Source: Folioceros fuciformis (taxonomy: Eukaryota; Anthocerotophyta; Anthocerotopsida; Anthocerotales). Taken from it: DNA of 61,731 bases. Below, one piece after another: positions 1 to 11,500 of this stretch. The DNA is taken from NCBI GenBank assembly GCA_049999805.1, contig JBNGIO010006236.1:1-61731 (forward strand), given 5' to 3'. How positions within the stretch are numbered: position 1 is the first letter of the stretch; each line of letters begins with the position of its first letter. Below the pieces are notes generated by a model. It was given only the letters and a program-made list of their open reading frames with translations. It ran no database searches and was not told the origin of the DNA. The position numbers and the translations under genes are program-made.

Positions 1-1954
1 CCCCTCTTGTGTCTTGCTTGCAACATTATGGCGTGAGCACCGCGTTACGGATCGAGACGGGACTGGATGGCTCCTGCTAGCTGGAAGGCAGCTTGTCGTT
101 CTCCGCCCGGGCCGCCCCGCTTCGCATTCCACTTCCACCCAAACCCTGCTCCCCGCTCCTGCTCCTTTCTGTACGCCGCTACTCTTCTTGCACAAAATGA
201 TTTTGTCCGCCACTCCACCCTCTCATGCAACCCACGAAGTATCGGTGCGGCTGCAGCTGCGGCTGCGGCCGCTCTGCCTCCTCCACTCCAATTTTGAAAT
301 GGGCGACAGGGAACGGGGAAGGGAAACGGCAAGGAAAAGCCAACAGAAGGACACCCCGCCGTGTGCCAGATTTTCCCTCCGCGACATCGATACACATAAA
401 CAAGACGGAAGAAACAAACGTGGAAACGACCTCGTCTACCACATGCCTTCATACGTCTCTCTTACCGAGGCAGATCGTTGTTCCCTGTGTCTAATGCATC
501 CGGACGCCTGTTTGTACAGCAGGGGCTGTTCACGAGGGCATGTTCCAACTGTCAGGGAGACATCCGTTTTACTGAGATTAAAGTAGATAATAAGTCCTAC
601 GGCCTTGACAAAGAACCTTAACCATACACCGGGTTAGTTGTCATGGGTTTTGATTCATTATTACTATTAGATTAAGTAGGATGACTTTAAAGCATAGGTT
701 ACAAGAATTTGGTGAACATCCTCTTCTTTTTTTCAGTTGTAGAACAAGGGATTTGAGAATAAAGTTGAGATCATCTAGGACTAATCAGAAGCAAGCAAGC
801 TCTTTGCTACACAAGATCTACCGAAGCATGGTGTCTACATCGTACACATATTTGTATGTTATGAATAGATAGATTGGTCTGTCCAATGACATGAACCATT
901 CCGTCTCAATCGGTACCACATGCACATACTAGCACATAAAACGGTCAACAAGACCATATGCTTTGGAATCAAAAGAAAAGTTGGTACCATTCGCACACAC
1001 GTACAGATGTCCACACGTGCCAACTCATGCAAAGTTACCGACATATCACATCCTAAACTTCATATGTGCAAAAGTACACCACCTATGCTAGAAAACTGCA
1101 GACATCTTTGGCTATAAAAAGAGCTGCACATTTGTGCATCGAAGTCTTAATATGCATCATTTGTACGGCGCAATCATACCATTGGACGTCAAGTCCAAAA
1201 GATCACTTTCGACATAGTCCTATGTATGGTTTGTTGACTCTATCCATATCTATACTAGAAGTCTTGGTCACAAGGATTTCACATCTATGTGAGGTAATGT
1301 ACACAAGTACATGAGTAAATGCATTTGCAGTGGCAGCTGACCAAAGGTTCTACGTTTGTGGATAGTGATAGCATACTAGCCATAAGTAAGAGACATCAAG
1401 ACAAAGGAATGCTCAAACTTGAAATGTATACAAGGAGAGGAGGGACTATGAGACTAGTGATGAGTAAATGCATACAAGGAGGAGGGACAGCCCACTATGG
1501 CAGAATCTTTTAGTGCTCCAATTTGACATGTGCTAGCATTCAAGCCTTTGATTGACCTGGATTGGACTCATAACATGTTTAGTATGCAAGTTCAACAATG
1601 ACATCCTCGTGGTAGGACTTTAGGTGAGTGAGGCCAATCTTCAAACTTGAAGTAGTGAATGCACTTGAGATGTAATGGTGAAAAGCAGCTCACACTTACT
1701 TTTCACTCCCGGTGGAGTACCGCCCTTCGCTTTTGCGCTCTTCAATGAAAGAGCTGGCAGGAGGAATGTGATGTGATGGCTTCTCTGAACACCAATAATG
1801 AACAGTGGTAAAGCAATACGTAGTTGCAGCTCATCCCGTGACTTGCGTCAGGTGGCTAGCTACGTATGTACCTATGTATAGGGAGTCACGTCCAGGCTGC
1901 CCATGTGCCAGCCGGAGTGGGAGGAAGGCGACGAGGGCGACGAGGCGCCTAAAC
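1..1954. other. Stretch without a convincing gene
   Basis: I see no open frame here with recognisable protein similarity. The first 600 bases are GC-rich with short alternating purine/pyrimidine runs. From about 600 to 1760 the sequence is AT-richer with small local repeats, for example the same 'gagtaaatgcat' string near 1314 and 1464, each followed by purine-rich sequence. It could be a degraded transposable element or distal intergenic DNA. No tRNA-like T-loop was found. Confidence 0.4.
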
Positions 1955-1991
<37 letters not shown>

Positions 1992-2013
1992 CCAGGCTCA
2001 GCCTGAGCCTGAG
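1955..2013. repeat. CAGGCT hexanucleotide repeat ending in an inverted copy
   Basis: About seven CAGGCT/CAGGCC units are followed directly by CAGCCTGAGCCTGAGC. The last 14 bases are the exact reverse complement of a repeat register just upstream, so the tract can fold into a perfect GC-rich hairpin. It is open in several frames on both strands (Gln-Ala repeats on +). I regard those open frames as a by-product of the low-complexity sequence. Confidence 0.8.
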
Positions 2014-3927
2014 CATGCGACCGAGCAAGCGGCCTGGAGCCTGGAAACTGGAAAGTGGAAACTGGAGCCTGTCGCCTGTTGGAGACAGCTTCCAGCTTTT
2101 CTACATTATCTTCTGCCACATAGCCTCATTTTGGTGCCGGATTGTTCCAATAACCAACGAAGAGGAAAAGTGGGCAGTGGGATTAAGTTAAACCGGCCAC
2201 TGCCTACCACCGCAGATCGGCTGATCCATGATCCTGATCTCAGCTGATCCCCAGCCTGATCCAGATCCATCAATCTATGTATGTATGGATGCCGCCGAGC
2301 CCAATCGTCGGCCCGGCCGTACGCCGCGGAGCCGACCGCGGTCCGGAATGAGGATTCGATGCGCCCGCGCCCTCTTGTGTTGTTTCAGCCATTAATGAAA
2401 GGGAAGCCACGACATTTAAATCCTGGGTGCAGACGGAGGATGGGGGAAGGAGAAAGGAGGAGGCCCGGAGAGGGACCCGCGCGGCCCCGGCCCCGGCCCG
2501 CCACCAGCCACCCTCCTTTGCTGTCGTCGCTGTGGACCGGTGGTCAATGGCCGGCTACAGTCCAGTCCGGCCCGGCCCCGGCCTGCTCTCCGGTCCTGTC
2601 CCGCCCACGTTTTGTATGTATAAATTTTTCGTTACGTGTAGCTATAGATAATGCACTTGGCAGAGCGCGCTCAGCACAGACGCAACTTGAAGCGTGACAA
2701 GGAAAACAAGGCGGTGGCAACATGTTGGGCGTTCCGTCCTGGACCGGACTCTGCTCTGCTGCTGTCGCTGCCTCTGCCCCTGCCTCTGCCGCCATGAACC
2801 ATGGACCATGGACTATCGACCGTCGGCGACAGCTAAGCACGNNNNNNNNNNNNNNNNNNNNNNNNNNNNNNNNNNNNNNNNNNNNNNNNNNNNNNNNNNN
2901 NNNNNNNNNNNNNNNNNNNNNNNNNNNNNNNNNNNNNNNNNAATGCTGTGCTGCGCTTCTGCAGTGTGCAGTCTGCACACATCGGATGCGAGGTGGGCCG
3001 TGTGGGGCCGAACTGCTGTGCGCCGAGGGACGAGGCAGGAAGTCGGGACCCAGCCACACGACAGGCGCCAGGAGCCAGAGCGTGCACTGCCTCGGACAGG
3101 GATCATTACCTTTCGTCACAAACACAGGCCGCGCCAGGCCAGCTGCCACCACACCTACAATGCCAACGGCAGCGGCAGAGGCAGCTGCCATCAGTGGCCA
3201 GTCCAATGCTACCCAGAGATACAGTATGTTTGTCGTTCAGGGGCCAGCCAGAGATGAATCTCACCACACCCCAATGTCACGCCCCTTCCCGTTCCGTCCA
3301 CCTCTGCCCCAGGCGCCAAGGAACACCATAGATCTATCTCACTTCACTTCGCTTCACTGCGCTGCTCAGCTCCCTGCACTCTCTTCCTCATGAGCGACAG
3401 ACGCCGCAGAGAGCGGTCAGTGCCAGGAAGCCAAGAAGCCAGCAAGGCAGGGCCCAGCTCCCGGGCCCGGCCACCAGCTGGCGCGTTGAAGCAGCTCCAT
3501 GTGATCCCCAAACGGAACGGCCGCGTCAGCCCGGACTTGGAACTTGTGTAAGACGGCGTCCCGGGGCCCGGCCCCCCCAATGGACTTGCCAAGATGTCTT
3601 GGCACATGCACCAACAGCCTGTTTCTCTCAAACTCCGATCACAACCAGCAGGACCCATTCCATGTCACTTCCGCCCTAAACCTCCTCCACAAGGAAGCAA
3701 GCCAAGAGACCAGCGACCAGCAACCAGCGACAAGCGACCCCGCGCCCACATCGCCCTTGCCGAATTGTATGTAGACGAGATGAGAAAAACAGATTGGGAA
3801 ACCACGTCATGACAGCCAGCAATCATAGCCTGCACGCAAGCTATGGACCATCTAGCTCTGCTTGCCTGTCCGCCTACCATGCCTACAGGTGCGTGCACCA
3901 GGACCACCCACACAGCATGCTTTCAAC
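2014..3927. other. GC-rich intergenic DNA downstream of the DEAH helicase
   Basis: Several overlapping open frames occur here, but none has a recognisable domain or a splice-linked partner. The stretch contains an assembly gap (2842-2941) and short pyrimidine-rich runs. It lies past the stop codon of the minus-strand helicase, so the part near 3.5-3.9 kb may be its 3' untranslated region. Confidence 0.4.
2842..2941. other. Assembly gap, 100 N
   Basis: Exactly 100 N, which looks like a fixed-size scaffolding placeholder rather than a measured distance. Open frames running through it are not interpretable. Confidence 0.95.
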
Positions 3928-6900
3928 TTAGTGCTGCAAATTGGGCTTGCGCATGTGGAAAAAATGCGCAGCCATCTCCGTTAACCACGAGGCCTCGATG
4001 CTGCTCACTTCCCGCATGTAGTACCGTTCCGTCACCATGACCGAGTGGAACACCACCCACTTGGGCATAACCCTGCACGGGACGGGACCAGACACAGTCA
4101 ATCCTTGATTCCTTCCGTTCTGCCGGGATTGCTTGCAGCTGGCCTGTTGGCTGACACACACCAGCGAGTACCACGCCCACCTGAATAGGACCGAGGACGG
4201 ATGGATGAACAGCTCCTGCCCACCTCTTACGCTCTTGTAGCACTCTCCTGAGCCCCAAGACTGCCACCACCACTTGCTTCCCGTGAAACCGTTGGCCAAG
4301 ATACACACCAAAATCAGGCAATTCCTGTCAGCAGCAGGCCCGTGAGCTCACCTCCAGACGGCAAGCGTTTGCAAAATATCCTGCAGTTACCGCCTTCCTC
4401 ACTACCTGCACGTACACAAGCACTTCCCGTCATTCCCATGCATTGCCTTCTTCAAGTGGCCAGGGACTGAAAACGGCACAAAGTAGGCAGCCTTAGGCAC
4501 CTGTGTATCCCTCCCGCAAGACTTGAGAGCCATGCCCAGCCCACGCAACAGCTTCGACAACTGTTCTCGCACATCAGCCACCTTCTTCTGTAAATGGTTC
4601 AAAAGCATCATATGTGAGCCTACCGCAACACACACCGCCAGACCGGAGGGATCCACTAACTCACCATGGCCTGGTGGTTGATGCAGTTCTTGTGACACCA
4701 CTGTGGTGACTTGTTGGAGTTGAGGTACCCTTGGTATACATTCAGAAACGTGATGTGGTCACCCTGCCACCGATACTCCGCGTTAACACCTTCCATAGAT
4801 ACCTTTTCAACAATGCCCAAACCTGCTTCCTCAAAATGGGAACCCAGGGAGTATAACCTCGGCTACGGAAAACCGGTCACGTGCTTCATCCACCTCCTTC
4901 TGCCGCCCCTTGCTAGACACCCATATGGACTGCAGATTGCAACCAGGCATACATCAACAATTCAAGCTTCTTCCCGCATTGTCAAGTCAAACGTTTGGCA
5001 TCTCGAAAACCTGGACGTTAAGTGTAGCTGCGATTGTGAGGGCTTCTTCTGAACAGCCTAAAGTGTCGGAGGCTAGCAATACTTTTGCAAGCATGGGATC
5101 CTGGACATGAGGATCAAGTACACTCATCAGTCCAGCCACTCTTGCCATGGAAACTCAGTAAGCTAACGAGGAAGCACATCAGAGCATCCATAAAATTCAA
5201 ATCGAAGAGCACTTGGAAAGGGAACTGACAATGGGAAACTCTGCAACTCGGAATCCAACTGGAGACGTGAGTTTTGCATGATCATCCAGAACTCCTATTG
5301 CAAATAGGAGCTCCAAGGCCCTCACCATAGCTTCTGGTGGTGGTGCTGAAGGCCAATCAAATCGCATGATGTTGTCAATGCCCATCGCTTTCAGCTGCAA
5401 GAAATTCCCCCAGGAACCAGTTCAGTGTACAAAACGAAGGAATTAGTAACACATTTGGAAACTGGCTGCTCCCCACCTGAAGGACAGGGCTGATCAGATT
5501 CGACCGCTGCATCTCAGGAACAGCTTCAGCCAGCATGGCATTCGAAAAGTACTCCTCGGTATAAAGCCTGTAGAAAAAGGAGACTAATATATCAAAGCGG
5601 CGGAGGGCATGCTCCTGTTGTGATGACTTAAACCCTACTAAATTAAGGAAATGGCCATCAGTGACGTGCCTGTAACATTTGCCAGGCCGAACTCTTCCTG
5701 CTCTGCCTGCTCTTTGTTGCGCAGAAGCTCTTGATATAGGAGCAATGACCAGTGCCTCCACATCACTCTCCTGGCAAAACCAACAGATTCATCAACCACT
5801 CCTGAGAGACATCACCCAATCCCAAAGGAACAGGACAACAGGGAAAAATACAACTGTTTTCCCGCAAATGCAAGTGAAAACCGCCATACAGGATTGTAGA
5901 AGCGCTGCTTTGAGAAACCACTGTCAACCACATACACAATTCCCTGCATACAAACCAACACCCGTGAAAAACAGCAAAAAATAAGGCATGCAAGGCAACA
6001 TGCACAAGATGTAGCTGCTTTCACCTGAAGTGTTACTGATGTCTCAGCAATGTTGGTGGCCACAATAACTTTACGCTTCCCCCTTGGGGTGGGTGAGAAA
6101 ACTAGCTCCTAATGAGAGAGCACGCACACATAACACAGGTCAGCTCAAAGTAAGAGAGTCAAATAAACCTCTGCCCAAGAAACTAAATGTCCCCTTCATC
6201 GATTACTTGATACTAGCAACGGCGTTTACAACAAGCAAAGATGCTTTGAACATGAAGTGAACCCGGCTGTAGGCACATACGCACCTGATCTGCACGGGGT
6301 AACCCAGCATAAAGTGGAACAGCAATTAAACCTGCATGTTGTCAAACATGGACTACGTCAACCCAACAGAAACTCCAGCACAAGCAGACGTATCTTTCAG
6401 AGGGCTTCCTCCACGATCAATCATTAGACAGAAACCCATAAGCGCCCCATACCAAGAGAAGCTCCACGAAGGCCTCTTGATTCATCAAAGACAGCCTGCA
6501 CTGCTGCGTCAACTTCGTCTTGCCCAGTTAAAAACACTAGAATGTCTCCTGGTGGTTCCTGGATCACCATATAAGTTTGATTTTGGGATGACTAGAAACT
6601 TTGATGGCAAAAGAGAAGGGAACCAACCACTGTAGTAGGACTTACCAGCTGATGTATCTGTACACAAGTGGATACAGCTGCTCTTGTGTAATCTTCCACT
6701 GGCTCCTCTAGATAATGAACACGTACAGGAAACGACCTTCCCTGCAAGAACACAATCAGCCAGTTCTCAAACAACTTTGCATTGCGACCTTCTAAAGTTC
6801 ATAGCGAGCACCAGCAAGTCCAGACTTTTCTCCTCTACCTCCACGGAGATTATTGCAGGCTTCCGTTTTGGCGCATTATCCTCCACAGACCGCTGCAACC

Positions 6901-8417
6901 TTTCTGTACTGCACCCAAAGCAGAACAGATAACACAGATGAACCCCGGAGCTTTCTTGATCAAACGAGAGAAAAACAACAAGATAACTTCACCTGGCGTA
7001 CTCAGAAAGCTCAGCCTACATAGCAATGCATAGCGTTGAGGACAATTCAGATTCACCTCGTATCGAAAAATGCTGCCATAGAGCTTGCCTCCATTGTTGC
7101 AGATGCAATTATAAGTCGCAGCTCTGGTCGGCGACGCTGGATCTGTACTGATGCACCACTTACATTTCTCGAATTAATCTTACTTGACAAACTAATTAGT
7201 GAAACAGAGATACGTGCATGCTGCTTTTCCTCAAGAAAATGACCTTCTTTAACAGTCCAAGAAGCATGTCTGTTGCCACACTGCGCTCGTGGGCCTCGTC
7301 CACCATGATTACGCTGAACAATTAGAATCTAGAAGTCAGCACTTGTACGAAGCTCTTTGTCATCAGAGCTGGTGTCAGGCACGAGAACAGGGAATCACAT
7401 ATACCTGTACCTACTGAGCAAAGGATCCTGCATCATCTCTCTCAGCAGCACGCCATCTGTCATGTATTTTATTTTGGTGATACCCTTCACAAAGGAAACA
7501 ATCCACGTGCTTGGTCACCTTGGACGGCATAAGAATCACGGGGTACTAAAGCCCTCCTTCTTGCTAGCATGCTGGACATACACACCATCGTTGTGACATC
7601 CTCAAAGCGGACGGCATAGCCAACTTCTGATCCCAAGGGAACTTGCCTCTCTTCAGCCACCCTCGCTGCCACCATCTGTACAGATCCAGAACATGCAAAA
7701 CACTCAGCTAGCCCCGAAGACACCAATTTCGTTCAAACTGAAACGCAACAAACACCCCACACACCCAACCCAGGATCCTAGTCAGTATCAAAGCTGACAC
7801 GAAGCTTGACCAACCTGAGCGGCAATACGCCTTGGCTGTGTACAGGCAATAAGCCGACCTCCTTCTGCCCATCCTGCCTCTGCGAGATACTGCTCTGTAT
7901 AAACCACAATTTAAATGGCATTAACGATGTGATGCACGGGCAACTTGGCGGACACTGGCAGCAAAGGACAGAGCCCAGGTAATGAACCCCAAAATGCCCC
8001 CATGCTGAAATGCCTTCATTTACAAGATGCACGGCATTCCACGGTGGCAGAATTCCACAAGTACTCCACCTGTGGTATTTGTGTGGTCTTGCCACTGCCA
8101 GTCTCTCCAATAACAAGGGTAGTGCCCGTGGTCTCAACCAAGTACAGAATAGCCTCCCGGTGCTTGAAAACAGGAAGCCGCTGTCTCTCCTTGTCCAAGT
8201 TAACGTGGCCAGAGCTGCACGGTGCGCGTTCACAACTCAAGCACTCAGTACTTGAGCAATCAACGGGAAAATTCCTCGCCACGATCGGTTCAATCACAAG
8301 AAAAGAGCAAAGAACCTACCCCCCGAGTGAGCCAAACGGTAATGGCACGTCTTCTTCACCATACTCAGCTACAGCAACTTCAGGCCTTGCAGTTCCTGGT
8401 TTCCAGAACTGAGCCAT
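3928..8417 (-). CDS. DHX35: DHX35-like DEAH-box RNA helicase, many exons
   Basis: ATP-dependent RNA helicase of the DEAH/RHA group. The DHX35 branch associates with spliceosomes in the nucleus (family knowledge). The start at 8417 reads MAQFWKPGT, matching the FW+PGT N-terminus of DHX35. On the minus strand the motifs appear in order: [13 protein letters not shown] (motif I, ~8090), CTQPRRIAA (Ia, ~7820), VDEAHERS (II, ~7290), ASATM (III, ~7085), NIAETSVT (V, ~6050) and QRAGRAGR (VI, ~5715). The winged-helix/ratchet region follows ([12 protein letters not shown], ~5390). The C-terminal OB-fold ends in [13 protein letters not shown] near 3990 and stops at 3928. About 16-18 short exons are separated by ~70-150 bp introns. 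The exon edges are my reading of GT-AG sites. Identity is very strong; individual junctions are less certain. Arabidopsis DEAH9 is probably the counterpart. Confidence 0.9.
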
Positions 8418-8696
8418 GCGACGTTACCAGCAAATTCGTATCCAAGCTGTGAAGGGAATAGGGATAAAACAACAACGCCAGTTGTCCAGGCAGTTCGGCG
8501 CTTAGGTCCGTCGGAACTCATAAAATTATCTTCCAGCAGGCCTCATTATATACATACAGTAGGTGGTACTAAGATAACGCACATGAGTAAGTCGAAGGGG
8601 ACCAGTTAAGGCTCGGATAACGGTTGCTCGGACTGCGGCTGCCCTCGACGTTAGCTTGCCAGCACAAACGCAAGAGAAGGAGGAGTCGCGGTGAGA
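8418..8696. promoter_or_regulatory. Shared divergent promoter, DHX35-like / uL11c
   Basis: Only 279 bp separate the helicase start codon (-) from the uL11c start codon (+). Both 5' untranslated regions and both core promoters must lie here or overlap the neighbouring gene. I see no obvious TATA box. Confidence 0.6.
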
Positions 8697-9686
8697 ATGG
8701 CGATGGCGGCAGCCGCTCCCGCGCTGCTCGTTTGGCGAAACGGGGACGCCAGCTGCAGCAACAGCGGCAGCAGCATTAATGGCAGCGAGCTGAGCTCCAC
8801 GTTCCTGCGGAGAAAGGATGGACAAACGGCGCTCTCCTCCTGCGCCGCGCTGCGCACGCAAACGGCGCAGCTGGCGGCCTCATCCTGCGCGCTGGTGGCA
8901 CCCGGCAGGCAGACATTGCGCGTCGTGGCCATGGCCCCGCCCAAGCCGTCCGGGAAGCCTAAGAAGGGTGCGAGTTTCCGCAATACTCATGAGGCTGCTG
9001 CCGGTTAGGTGTCCACCTCCCATGCTCACTGTCGGTCCATGGAATTTGCAGTCGTTGCCATCGTGAAGCTGGCATTGGAAGCCGGAAAAGCCACCCCCGC
9101 GCCACCTGTCGGTCCAGCCCTGGGGTCCAAAGGTGTCAACATCATGGCATTTTGCAAGGAATACAATGCCAAGACTGCCGACAAGCCTGGCTATGTCATT
9201 CCCGTGGAGATCACGGTCTTTGACGTAAGTGTGCACGTTGAATCTGTGGTTGTGTCAGCTGGAAGCCAGACTTTCTCAAATGGATGCTGTCGCCCTGGCA
9301 GGATAAGAGTTTCACGTTTGTGCTGAAGACACCTCCCGCTTCAATTCTTCTGCTCAAGGCTGCAGGTTGGGTTTGCAATCCTTCTCACGCACTGGAGCGT
9401 AGTGTCGCACGTGAGGATTCCTACTTCACTTGCCGGGGGTTCGTGTTATGTTGACTAGTTTGATAACTTCTGTGCAGGAGCTGAAAAAGGATCCAATAGT
9501 CCGCAAAAGGTCAAGGTAGGAAAGGTCACGATAGAGCAGGTAAGAACCATAGCTCAGGAGAAGCTCCCGGACTTGAACTGTTCATCGATAGAATCTGCTA
9601 TGAGAATCATCGCTGGAACAGCAGCAAATATGGGCATCGATGTAGTGCCTCCTCTACTAGAAAAGAAGAAGAAAGTCATTTTGTAG
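8697..9686 (+). CDS. PRPL11: Plastid ribosomal protein uL11c (L11)
   Basis: Nuclear gene for the large-subunit stalk-base protein of chloroplast ribosomes, which binds 23S rRNA at the GTPase centre. The first exon encodes a roughly 80-residue Ala/Ser-rich transit peptide beginning [11 protein letters not shown]. The mature bacterial-type L11 starts near [18 protein letters not shown] and has the signatures [41 protein letters not shown] and a C-terminal [12 protein letters not shown]. Introns lie at about 8965-9050, 9225-9301 and 9367-9479, all GT-AG. A GTG codon six bases upstream is in frame, but ATG at 8697 is the natural start. The tail ends in a Lys-rich run. It is divergent from the DEAH helicase. 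Confidence 0.93.
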
Positions 9687-10813
9687 GCTTCGATTTGAGC
9701 TAACGATTCTAGTCTCCATCTCCTGTATCTACACAGTGCCTGCTTCGTTTTCTCATCGGACATGCGATCTCTATTTCACATCGTTACATCCAAGCAAGAG
9801 TTTAAGCTCGGGAGATCAGGTTTGGTACGAAAGTGACCGGAGCTATGTCTCTCTTTTGAATCTTCTTTCGTCCCGGCTGAAATCTAACTCAGACTCGGAT
9901 GAATTGAAGCGCCGGTTGGAGTGACGAACAGTGTGCCGAGTTGTGAAACCCTCAAAAGTGTTGTACGCGCGCTTAGTCTGGAAGTCGTTCCGCAAGAGGG
10001 GAACCCTAACCTTGACTTGCTTCAGCTCAGTCTCGTCCAGAATAGGGTTTCCTGGGAGGTACAGCTACTCACCCACAACTCAGTCGCTAACCTGAACGGG
10101 CTGATACCTGTTCATCCTCACGAGGAGGTTGTGACACGGTTGTCCTGTCAATGGCATGCGAGCCGGACTTCCGAACGTAGCAATGGACTAATCAAAAGAC
10201 CGCATCAAAATTTGCCTCAACAACAGTGTCTCGCGGTGAACAGTATCTCACGGTTGATCACAGGCTTAAAAGACTAGTGACTTGAGAGGTCAAGCCACAC
10301 TCCAATGAACTCCGGGCAGGGCCAGTGAAATTTGGTGAAGACCTGAACAACCCCACAGTGGAGGGAGTAAGCAACCGGGGACATCAGAACTGCCTTTCAG
10401 ATCCCTTTCCTGCCTGGCTTGAGAAGAACTGGCCTAAATTTCGGTGACCACGACAACCACTCTTGCCAACATGCACAACGCGTTAACTGTTTGGGAGCCC
10501 TGAAGATGGCATCCATTCAAGCTGAGATACAGTTTGTTACTCTCTAAGCACCTCCGACAGAGTGCTATCCATGTCTGGTCAAGGGAAAACGAGACACTCG
10601 CCCATAGATTGCAGGAGTCGAACTTCGCTTGCTCTTGACCAGTCAGGGAGAACGGTGTTTCCTTACTGACTTGACTGCTCTCAACGTTCGGGTCCTTGGG
10701 TCTTCTTGCTAGTGAAAAGGCTGCGAGTGCTGCGACAGGCGCCAATTGTAATAAAAAGCTCGTTCCCAAGAAACCTGCACTCAATCAACTGCTTCGAAAT
10801 CTCAAGACAATAG
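9687..10813. other. Non-coding stretch upstream of a foldback
   Basis: Two frames of about 115 codons (+, 9921-10277; -, 10434-10784) show no domain and no splice context. The interval is moderately GC-rich, unlike the AT-rich island that follows. Because a microRNA-like hairpin lies at its 3' end, it could be part of a long non-coding primary transcript. That is inference only. Confidence 0.35.
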
Positions 10814-10908
10814 ATTCTCGGAAGTGGAGCAGGCAAGGAGAAGCTATGTGATGGAAAAGATGATCCACATCATATAGCGTTCTTCTTGCCTGCTCACCTC
10901 ACGAGAAT
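10814..10908 (+). ncRNA. Candidate microRNA-type foldback
   Basis: A 95-nt imperfect inverted repeat. Bases 10814-10820 pair with 10902-10908. Bases 10827-10842 pair with 10880-10895, 16 consecutive pairs including one G-U. Bases 10843-10853 pair with 10868-10878, 11 pairs including one G-U. A single-base bulge at 10879, a small asymmetric internal loop (10821-10826 against 10896-10901) and a terminal loop of about 14 nt complete it. This size and mismatch pattern suits a plant pre-miRNA with a 21-nt product in the 3' arm around 10883-10903. I do not recognise the sequence as a deeply conserved plant miRNA family. A small inverted-repeat transposon remnant is the main alternative. Confidence 0.45.
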
Positions 10909-11054
10909 TGATAGCACCGCGGGGTGAAGCAGGAGGCCGAACGTGCCCGAAAGAAGAGACAGCATTACGAGAAAAACTCAGAAACCCTAAAACGCTCACT
11001 CAAGTCCGTCGCCACGAACATTCCGTAAATGCTAGCTGCCTTGATGAGTTGCAC

Positions 11055-11126
11055 ATCTGAGGCTGAGAACAAAGTTTTTCATCAGAACATATCTGAGGCT
11101 GAGAACAAAGTTTTTCATCAGAACAT
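11055..11126. repeat. 36-bp direct repeat, two copies
   Basis: The unit beginning ATCTGAGGCTGAG is present twice in immediate succession (11055-11090 and 11091-11126). A third partial start (ATCTGAAACT) follows at 11127. The two full copies are identical. Confidence 0.85.
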
Positions 11127-11500
11127 ATCTGAAACTCAAAACTGTAGATTAAGCATATACAGGACATATGCAATTGCTTAGCAGCTCTATGAAGAGAGAT
11201 AGCTCAACAAAGAGCATGTATGAATTGCAGTTACAACAAACCTATTTGCGTTGTTGGTTTGTTGGTGAATATAAGTAACCTAAATTATATTCATATTGTT
11301 GGGTTGTTGTTGAATGTAAGAGTTGCTTTCCATGTCTACTCAAATCGGTTTGGATAAATAAGTTTTAGAGCACTTTCCATATTCACATAACACTCACTTT
11401 GTACGTGGCCAAAAGTGCCGGATTTTAAAGGCATTCACTAAGATGAAACACTGCTCTTGATGGTGCACGTCACAACTAGTTCTTTGCTATTAACACAATC

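Noticed and set aside
1805-2247. Open frames through the CAGGCT repeat (Gln-Ala repeat protein)
   Set aside because: Frames are open on both strands only because of the repeat, and flanking residues show no domain.
9921-10784. Two frames of about 115 codons on opposite strands
   Set aside because: No similarity or codon bias like the neighbouring genes; treated as non-coding.
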